From assembly GCA_903850425.1 (NCBI GenBank), contig CAINLR010000076.1, positions 1 through 52,070 on the forward strand: a stretch of 52,070 nucleotides of DNA, written 5' to 3'. The notes beneath the pieces were generated by a model. That model did no database searches. It was not told where the DNA came from and worked only from the letters and a program-made list of their open reading frames with translations. A program made the position numbers and the translations under genes. This document shows, one piece after another, positions 43,625 through 50,454 of this stretch. Source of the DNA: an uncultured Verrucomicrobia subdivision 3 bacterium. GTDB lineage: Bacteria; Verrucomicrobiota; Verrucomicrobiia; Limisphaerales; UBA11358. Position 1 is the stretch's first letter, and each line of letters begins with the position of its first letter.

Positions 43625-43650
43625 GAGCCGCGAGCGAGGGAAAAGTTACA
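43625..43650 (-). promoter_or_regulatory. ECF-type promoter element B (redox protein-thioredoxin operon)
   Basis: On the minus strand TGTAAC (43650-43645) with following TTTTCCC and GGCTC (43629-43625) are 15 nt apart. The element lies nine bases before the start codon at 43615, so the predicted transcript has almost no leader. Confidence 0.7.
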
Positions 43651-43789
43651 AAGCCAGATGGATTTGCCCTGCCAGCGTGGCGGGAAGCCTCGTTATGCCT
43701 CGTGGTGCTGTGCTATTCGCCTTCGTGCTGATGGTGTTCGTTTGGGGCGAATGGGACTCCTATGAGTGCCACCCATTCTTCATAAACGG

Positions 43790-43827
43790 TTGACATGCCA
43801 AAGCCAGTTATGAACAATGGTTCATAA
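43790..43827 (+). promoter_or_regulatory. Promoter and palindromic operator of the DUF134 operon
   Basis: TTGACA (43790-43795) is followed after 17 bp by AACAAT (43813-43818) as a weak -10. Across the -10 lies a perfect palindrome, TTATGAAC-AATG-GTTCATAA (43808-43827). An operator overlapping the -10 suggests repression, probably by the downstream DUF134 protein itself. Confidence 0.6.
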
Positions 43828-43831
43828 CAAG

Positions 43832-43933
43832 CTGATCTATGGCCCGACCTGTCAACCGGCGTTCAATTGAAAAACCTCCCATCTGATCTATGGCCCGACC
43901 TGTCAACCGGCGTTCAATTGAAAAACCTCCCAT
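43832..43933 (+). repeat. 51-bp exact tandem duplication over the DUF134 start codon
   Basis: Bases 43832-43882 and 43883-43933 are identical. Each copy contains the ATG GCC CGA CCT start of the gene. The first copy opens a 15-codon frame from 43839 that stops at the TGA 43884-43886, four bases before the true ATG at 43890. The duplication therefore adds a short upstream reading frame. Confidence 0.9.
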
Positions 43934-44450
43934 CATGGAGGGGTTTAAGCCTTTTGGCATCCCGATGCGCGAGCTGGAATCGGTTATTTTGCTTTTCGAG
44001 GAGTATGAAGCCGTGCGCCTGGCGGACTATTTGGGTCTCTCCCATCAGAAGGCGGCCCGGCAGATGAACGTGTCCCGCCCCACCTTCACCCGCGTCTATG
44101 AAAAGGCCCGGCGAACTCTTTCAACGGCCCTGGTGGAGGGGAAAGCCCTTTTAATTGAAGGCGGCAATTACCAGACCAACGATTGTTGGAATCGGTGCGA
44201 ACGGTGTTCCAAACTCTTTGTCTGTTCCGATGAGAAGGCCGTGTGCCCGTTCTGTCACAAATCCTCCGTGCGGTGTTTGAATCCCGATCAAGCCGCGACC
44301 GAAACCAACGGTTTTTGTATTTGCACCCGATGCAACACCAAGGTTGCCCATGTGCGGGGTAAGCCTTGCCGGGAAAGTCAATGTCCATCCTGCGGGGCCA
44401 GAATGGTCCGCGAAAACTGTCCCTCAACAAAAACTAAAAACGAAAGCTGA
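43890..44450 (+). CDS. DUF134 family DNA-binding protein with zinc ribbon
   Basis: This 186-residue protein begins MARPVNRRSIEKPPI and continues FKPFGIPMRELESV, as DUF134 proteins do, which supports this start over ATG 43935. A sigma-4-like HTH follows (YLGLSHQKAARQMNVSRPTF) at about 47-70. The C-terminal half has four CxxC-type pairs (CERCSKLFVC, CPFC, CTRC, CPSC) likely to form zinc ribbons. DUF134 genes commonly neighbour NifX/NifB-domain genes, as here, and probably act as their regulator. No Shine-Dalgarno is visible; the duplicated leader frame could serve for reinitiation. Confidence 0.86.
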   Translation: MARPVNRRSIEKPPIMEGFKPFGIPMRELESVILLFEEYEAVRLADYLGLSHQKAARQMNVSRPTFTRVYEKARRTLSTALVEGKALLIEGGNYQTNDCWNRCERCSKLFVCSDEKAVCPFCHKSSVRCLNPDQAATETNGFCICTRCNTKVAHVRGKPCRESQCPSCGARMVRENCPSTKTKNES

Positions 44451-44453
44451 AAA

Positions 44454-44837
44454 ATGAGTATATTAATTGCGGTTCCCACCCGGTTCGACAACACCGTTGA
44501 TGACCATTTTGGTCATTGCCGGCAATACAGTCTGTTTACGGTCGGTGATCAAAACACTGTTCAGGAAGCCGGGATTCTGCCTTCGCTCCCAGGCTGCGGG
44601 TGCAAATCCAATATTGTGATGGTTTTGAAGGCCAAGGGCGTTTCTATTCTCTTGGCCGGCAACATGGGAGCCGGAGCGGTGAATGTTCTCCAACGTCAAG
44701 GGATTGAAGCCCACCGGGGCTGTTCCGGCGACGCCCGCAAAGTCGTCGAGACTTTTCTAACCGGCGAATGGAAAGACTCCGGCTTGACCTGTGCCGCGCA
44801 TCATCACGAGGATGGTCACCAATGCCCTTCTCAATGA
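44454..44837 (+). CDS. Dinitrogenase iron-molybdenum cofactor family protein (NifX/NifB C-terminal-like)
   Basis: The 127-residue protein matches the NifX/YbaP-like fold: DDHFGHCRQYSLFTVGD, then PGCGCKSNIV, and ILLAGNMGAGAVNVLQRQG. The C-terminal tail CAAHHHEDGHQC is rich in His and Cys. In organisms without nitrogenase such proteins may bind iron-sulfur or molybdenum-containing clusters. No nif genes are in the window. It starts three bases after the DUF134 stop, and its own stop overlaps the next ATG. Confidence 0.88.
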   Translation: MSILIAVPTRFDNTVDDHFGHCRQYSLFTVGDQNTVQEAGILPSLPGCGCKSNIVMVLKAKGVSILLAGNMGAGAVNVLQRQGIEAHRGCSGDARKVVETFLTGEWKDSGLTCAAHHHEDGHQCPSQ

Positions 44838-45280
44838 AGACAACACCGCTTGCGCCGGACCGCGCTCAAATCCATTTGGTCAATAACCAGACGGAGGCAC
44901 ATCCATTTTGTTTTGTGTGCAGCGGCTCCAACCCAATGGGGCTGGCACTGCGCTATGAACCACAGCCGGATGGCGGCGTGAGCGCGAAATTTTTAGGCCA
45001 CAGCGCGCTGGAAGGATATTCCGGCTTGCTGCATGGCGGCGTCATCGCGGCCATGCTCGACGGCGCGATGACCAACTGCCTGTTTGCGCGTGGCGTTCGC
45101 GGCCTCACGGCGGAATTGAAAGTGCGCTACCATCAAAGTGTCGCCGCATCCGAGGAAGTCTTTTTACAGGCATGGCTGGAGGATGACGCGCACGGCCTTT
45201 ACCAATTACGCGCCGAACTGAAACAGGGTGACACGGTCAAGGCCAGCGCCACCGGAAAATTTATGAAACAACATGAGTGA
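44834..45280 (+). CDS. PaaI family hotdog-fold thioesterase
   Basis: The ATG at 44834 overlaps the stop of the NifX-like gene (ATGA) and gives 148 residues; an in-frame ATG at 44822 is an alternative. The hotdog signature is clear: CFVCSGSNPMGLAL, GHSALEGYSGLLHGGVIAAM with LDGAMTN, and a final strand pattern. The family hydrolyses acyl-CoA thioesters. Its role in a NifX-type operon is unclear. It overlaps the next gene by eight bases. Confidence 0.86.
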   Translation: MKTTPLAPDRAQIHLVNNQTEAHPFCFVCSGSNPMGLALRYEPQPDGGVSAKFLGHSALEGYSGLLHGGVIAAMLDGAMTNCLFARGVRGLTAELKVRYHQSVAASEEVFLQAWLEDDAHGLYQLRAELKQGDTVKASATGKFMKQHE

Positions 45281-46118
45281 AACCATTCGCATCACGGTGC
45301 TCGTCGAGAACAGCGTCCATCGCCAGGGTTTGGTCGCTGAACACGGGCTGTCTTTTCATGTTCAATGCGGAGAACGCAGTCTGCTGTTCGACACCGGCCA
45401 GACGGACTTGGCGGTGATCAACGCGGAAACCTTGCGTCTCCCGCTGGACCGGGTGGAAGCCATTGTCTTGAGCCACGGCCACTACGACCACACCGGTGGC
45501 GTGCCCGCCATGCTTGATGTCGTGCCGACCGCGCGGATTTATCTGCATCCCGCCGCGTTTGAAAACAAATTCAGCCGCAACCACGCCGGATCGGCGCGCC
45601 AGATCGGCATGAGCGACTGCGTGGCGCAAGCCATTCGCCATCGTGCGTGCGGATTCATTGAAACAAAGGGGCGCACCGAGATCATGGATGGCGTTTTTGC
45701 CACGGGAGAAATCCCGCGCGCGACCGCTTACGAAGATACTGGCGGCGCTTTCTTTCTCGATGCCGCCGGCACCTGTCCCGACCCGCTCGTGGATGATCAG
45801 GCGCTGGTGATTGACCTTGGCCGCAGCGTCGTTCTGCTGCTGGGCTGCGCTCACTCCGGCGTGGTCAACACGCTGGATCACGTCCAGCGGCTGACCAACG
45901 GAAAACCTGTCAGCGCAGTGATTGGCGGCCTGCATCTCGGTTCAGCCAGTGAAGAGCGAATTCAGCAAACCATCGCGCGCCTGCGGGACGCCCAATTGGA
46001 GATGCTTGCACCCGCCCACTGCACCGGCTGGCCCGCGACGGCGCAATTGTGGCAGGCGTTCCCGGACCTTTGCCGTCCCGCCGGCGTCGGTGCCGTCTTT
46101 GAATTCAAACGGGATTAG
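45273..46118 (+). CDS. MBL-fold metallo-hydrolase
   Basis: The 281-residue protein has the zinc motif SHGHYDHTGG (H68, H70, D72, H73), GCAHSGVVNTLD and GGLHLG. It is close to the group that includes the archaeal-type 7,8-dihydropterin-6-methyl-4-(beta-D-ribofuranosyl)aminobenzene 5'-phosphate synthase-like hydrolases. Such MBL genes often travel with DUF134 and NifX-like genes in anaerobes. It is the last gene of the four-gene plus-strand operon. Its 3' end overlaps the convergent rhodanese gene by four bases. Confidence 0.88.
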   Translation: MSETIRITVLVENSVHRQGLVAEHGLSFHVQCGERSLLFDTGQTDLAVINAETLRLPLDRVEAIVLSHGHYDHTGGVPAMLDVVPTARIYLHPAAFENKFSRNHAGSARQIGMSDCVAQAIRHRACGFIETKGRTEIMDGVFATGEIPRATAYEDTGGAFFLDAAGTCPDPLVDDQALVIDLGRSVVLLLGCAHSGVVNTLDHVQRLTNGKPVSAVIGGLHLGSASEERIQQTIARLRDAQLEMLAPAHCTGWPATAQLWQAFPDLCRPAGVGAVFEFKRD

Positions 46119-46483
46119 TTTTTGCCGTTAACAATCTTTTCCGCCCGGCCATAGCCGCCGAGATTAAAAGCGTTCGTGTAGCCCATGCCTATCAATTTGC
46201 TTTTTGCCATGCCGCTGCGCATCCCGCTGGCGCAGTGCAGTAGCAGCATCTGATTTTTGTCCTTCACGCGCTTCGGCAGGGCGGATTCGATTTCATCCAG
46301 CGGAATGTTGATGGCCTTGGGCAGATGACCGGAGCTGAATTCGCCGGGACTGCGCACGTCAATCACCAGCGCACCGTTTCTCAGCTTTTCGAGCGCGTCT
46401 TTGGCCGAAATCTGGCCGGACTTTTTCATCATAAAAATGACCGCGACGATTGCCGCGATGACTAAAATAGTTGTCCAATTCAT
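46115..46483 (-). CDS. Membrane-anchored rhodanese
   Basis: The ATG at 46483 gives 122 residues with an N-terminal transmembrane helix (about 5-20) followed by a single rhodanese domain. VIDVRSPGEFSSGHLPKA leads to the catalytic Cys84 in LHCASGMRSG. It would transfer sulfane sulfur at the membrane. It lies four bases after the DUF2892 gene. Together these two correspond to the two parts of E. coli YgaP, encoded separately. Confidence 0.9.
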   Translation of the reverse strand: MNWTTILVIAAIVAVIFMMKKSGQISAKDALEKLRNGALVIDVRSPGEFSSGHLPKAINIPLDEIESALPKRVKDKNQMLLLHCASGMRSGMAKSKLIGMGYTNAFNLGGYGRAEKIVNGKN

Positions 46484-46487
46484 AAGG

Positions 46488-46706
46488 TTAATCCTCGTCA
46501 TCATCATCATCCGCTGCTTCACCAAGTTGTTTTCTTAAACATTTCTTTACCGGACAATAGCCGGTGAAACCGGAAACAACCAAATAGGCACTGACCAGAA
46601 ACGTCAGCAGCAGCCACCATTGACTGACCGCTTGCGAGAGCCAGACACTGATGAGAATCAGTGCGCCAGCCAGAATCCAAACCAAGCTGTTCAACAACCT
46701 GTTCAT
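46488..46706 (-). CDS. DUF2892 family membrane protein
   Basis: This 72-residue protein has two helices and the DUF2892 core (FLVSAYLVVSGFTGYCPVKK with CLRKQL). It ends with a strongly acidic tail (AADDDDDED) instead of the cysteine tail of its paralogue at 31363. It is cotranscribed with the rhodanese. The TGTAAC/GGCTC element ends nine bases before its ATG, giving a nearly leaderless predicted mRNA. Confidence 0.85.
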   Translation of the reverse strand: MNRLLNSLVWILAGALILISVWLSQAVSQWWLLLTFLVSAYLVVSGFTGYCPVKKCLRKQLGEAADDDDDED

Positions 46707-46715
46707 GCAGGCATT

Positions 46716-46741
46716 GAGCCGCCAACTTGGAAAAAGTTACA
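46716..46741 (-). promoter_or_regulatory. ECF-type promoter element C (DUF2892-rhodanese operon)
   Basis: On the minus strand TGTAAC (46741-46736) with following TTTTT and GGCTC (46720-46716) are exactly 15 nt apart. The TTGGCGGCTC end is shared with element A at the thioredoxin operon. Confidence 0.7.
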
Positions 46742-46884
46742 GCCATTGTTCGCGTTTGTTCCGTCAAACATAAACAAATTGTAATCCACGCAAGGGCCTC
46801 ATGTTTATCCAAAGATGGTCTGTTCTTGTGTAGCGGGCGCTGTGGAGGCGTCCAACAAAACAACAACAGAACAAAAGAACAGTT

Positions 46885-47220
46885 ATGAAACATAAAACAC
46901 TCGCGGGTTTGGTCATTGCAGGATTATTGGTGAGCGGCGCGGCTTTTACTGCCTTTGCGCAAAACGGGGCGGGTCGGGCTGGCAACGGCAAGGGCTACGG
47001 CGGGCCGCCGCAATCCCAGGAAGAACGCGCCGCGCGGCAGGCAGCCTGTCTCGAAAAGAACAGCGTCGTCTGCCCCAACGGCGGGACGGGGACCAATTGC
47101 CCGGCGGGCGGCATGGGCAAAGGTAAAGGCAAGGGCGGCCAGCATGGCTTGCGCGATGGCACCGGCCCGCGCAATGCCAGCGGAACCTGCCCCAATGCCT
47201 CTGCCCGGGGACAAAAGTAA
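46885..47220 (+). CDS. Small secreted glycine-rich, cysteine-containing protein
   Basis: The 111-residue product has a signal peptide ending AFTAFAQ. The mature chain is rich in Gly, Ala and Lys, with cysteines at CLEKNSVVC, NCPAGGMG and GTCPNAS. It lies in front of the convergent kinase gene and is separated from it by a terminator. I do not recognise the family. Small periplasmic proteins of this style near CusS-like kinases are often metal-stress or envelope-stress proteins. No ECF-type element is seen upstream on its strand. Confidence 0.6.
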   Translation: MKHKTLAGLVIAGLLVSGAAFTAFAQNGAGRAGNGKGYGGPPQSQEERAARQAACLEKNSVVCPNGGTGTNCPAGGMGKGKGKGGQHGLRDGTGPRNASGTCPNASARGQK

Positions 47221-47240
47221 CGGGGAACTCCAAGTCACAA

Positions 47241-47274
47241 ACAGGCGGCAGCAATGCCGCCTGTTTTATTTTAT
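47241..47274. terminator. Intrinsic terminator between convergent genes
   Basis: ACAGGCGGCA (47241-47250), a GCAA loop and TGCCGCCTGT (47255-47264) form a perfect 10-bp stem followed by TTTATTTTAT on the plus strand. It serves the small secreted protein gene; the kinase stop codon on the other strand lies in the T-rich tail. Confidence 0.88.
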
Positions 47275-48807
47275 GCCGATGGCATTCCCGGAGGCGGGCA
47301 GCCACAGGACAAAACATGTCCAGCCGGAGCGACCTTCCTTCAGCGAGAGTTCCCCGCCGTGGGCACGCACAATCTCCCGCGCCAGACTCAACCCCAAGCC
47401 GATGCCGTCAACCCGCCGCCCGCCGGCATGGCTGGCACGATAAAACCGATCAAAAATCATCATTTGCTCATCCGCCGGGATTCCGGGGCCGGTGTTACCG
47501 ATGGTGAAAACAACCTGTCCGTTTGCGGCCTCGATCTGAACGCTAATCTGTCCGTCCGTCTCGTTGTATTTGATGGCGTTCATGATGAGGTTGAACAGCG
47601 CGGTGTGCAGCATCGCTCGATCGGCCACGACCAGCAATTGCGGCGGGAGTTCAACTTCAAATTGCAGACGGGCATCGGCGGCGAGCACGCGTGCGTCCTC
47701 AATCATGGCATCCAATTCCGCGCTCAAATCCACCGGTTCGAGCGCGAGCTTGAGTTGACCAGCATCGGCTTGGGCCAGCAGGAGGAGGCTGCGCGTGATG
47801 GTTTTCAGCCGCTGGGTTTCATCCAGAAGATTGCTGAATAACCGTTGCTCGGCCGAGCCGGGCGCGGCGGACTTCAGTGCGCTTTCCAATTCACCCTGCA
47901 TCACGGTGAGTGGCGTCTTCAATTCATGCGAGGCGTCCGCACTGAAGCGGGTCGCCTGCCGGAAGCTCGTTTCCAGGCGATCCATCATGCGATTCAAAAC
48001 TTGAATGACGCGCCCGGTTTCCGGGCTGTCGCCAGCGTCGGGAATCCGCTGCTCCAACCCGCGTGCGGTGAAACGCTCGGCCGTTTCGGCGATAGTCTTG
48101 AGCGGACGCAACGCGCGGCCCGCGACCGCCCAGCCGCCGAGGCCGACGAGAAACAACGCCCCCGGCAACGTCAGCCAAAACGCGGCGCGCACACGATTAA
48201 GTTCCTGTTCCACTTCCTGCTGGTTTAGGCCGATGACCAGCGTTACGTCATCATTGCCCAGCACGCCCATCCGCCAAGTGGAATCCGCCGCTTTGACCGT
48301 GGAAAATTTTGGGGCCTTGGTAAAAACCACGTTGGGTGGCGGCCCGCCACGGCCCTGTCCGAAGCCTCGTCCGCCGAAGCCTCGTCCCATGCCGGAATCA
48401 GCCGGTGGCGCTGCGGCGACGGAGATATTCGTCCCGCCATCTTGCGCCATGACGATGTGGTTGGTTTCCTCCAAACGCAGGCGGTAATTGTCCGGGGCGA
48501 TTTCTTTCGGCCAATATGGCGAACAGTAGGAAGTGCGTCCGGCGGCGTCCTTGATCAGGAGAATGATGTGGTTGGTGTAATCGTCGCCGAAGGTGGATTC
48601 CAGCGAGCCGGCCAGCCGCTCGTAGTTGCCGCGACCGGCAAACAAGCCGGGATGGCGCGATCCAAGCGAACGAATTTCCCGATCCACCGCCGCGATACGC
48701 GTCTGGTAGATGAGCTGCCACATCGCCACGCCAAACACCAACAGCACCACGCCGGAAATGGCCGCCGAGAGCAGCGCGATCTTGAGGCGTGAGGGCAGCG
48801 CCTTCAT
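47266..48807 (-). CDS. Sensor histidine kinase (CusS/heavy-metal sensor-like)
   Basis: The 513-residue protein has two membrane helices (about 9-35 and 207-230) bounding a periplasmic sensor of about 170 residues. HAMP (about 230-285), HisKA with ASHELKTPL (His294), and HATPase with LFNLIMNAIKYN and IGNTGPGIP follow. The sensor contains a Gly-rich insert, MGRGFGGRGFGQGRGGPPPN, at 140-159. It overlaps the response regulator gene by four bases. The architecture fits kinases that sense copper, silver or envelope stress, but no clear metal-binding His/Met cluster is visible. Confidence 0.93.
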   Translation of the reverse strand: MKALPSRLKIALLSAAISGVVLLVFGVAMWQLIYQTRIAAVDREIRSLGSRHPGLFAGRGNYERLAGSLESTFGDDYTNHIILLIKDAAGRTSYCSPYWPKEIAPDNYRLRLEETNHIVMAQDGGTNISVAAAPPADSGMGRGFGGRGFGQGRGGPPPNVVFTKAPKFSTVKAADSTWRMGVLGNDDVTLVIGLNQQEVEQELNRVRAAFWLTLPGALFLVGLGGWAVAGRALRPLKTIAETAERFTARGLEQRIPDAGDSPETGRVIQVLNRMMDRLETSFRQATRFSADASHELKTPLTVMQGELESALKSAAPGSAEQRLFSNLLDETQRLKTITRSLLLLAQADAGQLKLALEPVDLSAELDAMIEDARVLAADARLQFEVELPPQLLVVADRAMLHTALFNLIMNAIKYNETDGQISVQIEAANGQVVFTIGNTGPGIPADEQMMIFDRFYRASHAGGRRVDGIGLGLSLAREIVRAHGGELSLKEGRSGWTCFVLWLPASGNAIGIK

Positions 48808-49478
48808 GCGCCGGCCTTGATGCGATAGCCCACGCCGCGAATGGTCTCAATGAGCTTGTTGGGGAAATCGCCGTCCACTTTTTTACGCAGGCGCTGGATG
48901 TAAACCTCCACGAGGTTCGTGCCCGGATCAAAATTGTAATCCCAGACCCGCTCGCAAATCTCAACCCGCGTCAGCACCCGGCCCGGCGAGCGCATCAGAT
49001 GTTCGAGCAGCGAAAATTCACGGGCGGTCAATTCAATGGCCTGCTCCCCGCGCGCCACTTTGCGCGTGAGCAGGTTCATTTTCAAATCCGCCACGACGAG
49101 GATGCTCTGACTGGTGCCCGCCGCGCGCCGCGTGACGGCGTGGAGCCGGGCGATCAGTTCTTCGATATGAAACGGTTTGGTAAGGTAATCATCCGCGCCG
49201 AGGTTCAAACCTTCGAGGCGCTCGTTAAGTTCGCTGCGGGCGGTCAGCAGGATGACCGGAAGTGCAATCTTTCGTTCGCGCAAATTGCGCAGGATGCTCA
49301 AGCCATCTTTGCCCGGCAGCATGATGTCGAGCACGAGCGCATCGTAAGGCCGCGAACATGCCATCACATATCCCTCATCACCGTGCGGTGACACCTCGAC
49401 GACGAAGCCCTGCGCCTCCAAGCCTTTGCGGACAAAGGAGGCGATCTTTTTCTCATCTTCGATAACCAGGACTTTCAC
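48804..49478 (-). CDS. OmpR/CusR family response regulator
   Basis: The 224-residue regulator has a receiver domain with the acidic pair E7-D8, phospho-acceptor D51 in LVLDIMLPG, and the conserved K in YLTKPF. A winged-helix DNA-binding domain follows (about 127-220, with NLVEVYIQRLRKKVD). It forms a two-component system with the kinase encoded four bases downstream. It lies nine bases after the anti-sigma factor gene, so the sigma regulator and the two-component genes appear to share one transcript. Confidence 0.95.
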   Translation of the reverse strand: MKVLVIEDEKKIASFVRKGLEAQGFVVEVSPHGDEGYVMACSRPYDALVLDIMLPGKDGLSILRNLRERKIALPVILLTARSELNERLEGLNLGADDYLTKPFHIEELIARLHAVTRRAAGTSQSILVVADLKMNLLTRKVARGEQAIELTAREFSLLEHLMRSPGRVLTRVEICERVWDYNFDPGTNLVEVYIQRLRKKVDGDFPNKLIETIRGVGYRIKAGA

Positions 49479-49487
49479 GGGGCGTTT

Positions 49488-49733
49488 TCACTGGCCAGGG
49501 TGTTTCTCTTTCCATTTTTTGCGCAACGTGTCGTGCATCTTTTCACGGAATTGCATCGGCATCGCATACGGCTGGCCGTCCTTGAAGAGCGTGATGGTCT
49601 GGCGGATGTTGTCCACGACCACCTGGCAGGGATTGCAGCCCGCCATGTGCTTCTCGAACTCCTCGCAGACAGCCGGGTCAACCGTGCCATCCACGTATTC
49701 ATTCAACAGCGTCAGTAGTTCTTCGCACTTCAT
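49488..49733 (-). CDS. Zinc-finger anti-sigma factor
   Basis: This 81-residue soluble protein has the anti-sigma zinc-binding pattern: C3, H29, C33 and C36 (HMAGCNPC). It is short, like the ChrR/RsrA ZAS domain without a sensor extension. It follows the ECF sigma gene and has its own TGTAAC/GGCTC element in the gap, so the sigma factor would raise the level of its inhibitor. ZAS proteins often release their sigma factor on thiol oxidation or metal exchange. The response regulator gene follows after nine bases. Confidence 0.85.
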   Translation of the reverse strand: MKCEELLTLLNEYVDGTVDPAVCEEFEKHMAGCNPCQVVVDNIRQTITLFKDGQPYAMPMQFREKMHDTLRKKWKEKHPGQ

Positions 49734-49755
49734 GGTTTTTGTCTCTTTGATGACC

Positions 49756-49781
49756 GAGCCATGAGCCGGCCAAAAGTTACA
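49756..49781 (-). promoter_or_regulatory. ECF-type promoter element D (anti-sigma/two-component operon)
   Basis: On the minus strand TGTAAC (49781-49776) with following TTTT and GGCTC (49760-49756) are exactly 15 nt apart. It lies between the end of the ECF sigma gene and the anti-sigma gene, 23 bp before the latter. A second GGCTC occurs at a shorter distance, but the 15-nt one matches all other copies. Confidence 0.7.
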
Positions 49782-49803
49782 AGGATTGTGGCAAAATAAG
49801 TTT

Positions 49804-50448
49804 TCATTCGTGGTGGTGATGCGACTGGATCAACTGCCGTGCCGGGTCACCCAGCACGCGAGTCAATTCCTCGCGCAATTGCAACCGGGCGCGGAGCAGC
49901 CGCACTTTCACATTGGCCTCGCTCAATTCGAGCGCCGCCGCAGTTTCCTGAATGGACAAACCCTCCATATCGCGCAGCAAAAAAACCAGCCGATGCTTCT
50001 CATCCAGTCGCGTCAATGCGTCGTCCAGCAAACGACGCACTTCGTTCCGTTCCACCAGATGTTCCGGCGACTGCCGCCAGTCGGCGATGAATTCCGGGTG
50101 CGGAATGGAATTCAAATCTTCGGATGGTTCCGTCGCCTCTTCCAAGGAAACGGTGTTCAGCCCTTTGCGTTTGCGGATGATTTTCAGCGCCGCGTGGCTG
50201 GCGATGCGCAGCACCCAGGTGGAAAAACTGGCCTCACCGCGAAAACCTTCCAGGTTTTCCAGCACGCTCAAAAACGTCTGCTGCGTCACATCCTCGGCGT
50301 CTTGCTCCTGTCGCAGCATTCGCATGGCCAGCCCAAAAACCCGCTGCTCGTAACGGTTGGTCAACGCCTCGAAAGCGTCCAACTCACCGGCTTTGGCTCG
50401 GCGCACCAATTCGGTATCGGATGTTTCTGGAGTGAACTGATTAGCCAT
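49804..50448 (-). CDS. ECF-type RNA polymerase sigma factor (RpoE/SigW-like)
   Basis: The 214-residue sigma factor has region 2 at about 15-85 (RYEQRVFGLAMRMLRQEQDAEDVTQQTF) and region 4 at about 140-195, with RLVFLLRDMEGLSIQETAAAL and LSEANVKVRLLRAR. The C-terminus ends HSHHHHE, a histidine tail that could bind metal. It is the best candidate to recognise the five TG(T/C)AAC-N15-GGCTC elements. Such an element separates it from its anti-sigma gene. No copy was found before the sigma gene itself. It is divergent from the ArsR gene, 66 bp apart. Confidence 0.93.
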   Translation of the reverse strand: MANQFTPETSDTELVRRAKAGELDAFEALTNRYEQRVFGLAMRMLRQEQDAEDVTQQTFLSVLENLEGFRGEASFSTWVLRIASHAALKIIRKRKGLNTVSLEEATEPSEDLNSIPHPEFIADWRQSPEHLVERNEVRRLLDDALTRLDEKHRLVFLLRDMEGLSIQETAAALELSEANVKVRLLRARLQLREELTRVLGDPARQLIQSHHHHE

Positions 50449-50454
50449 GTCAAT

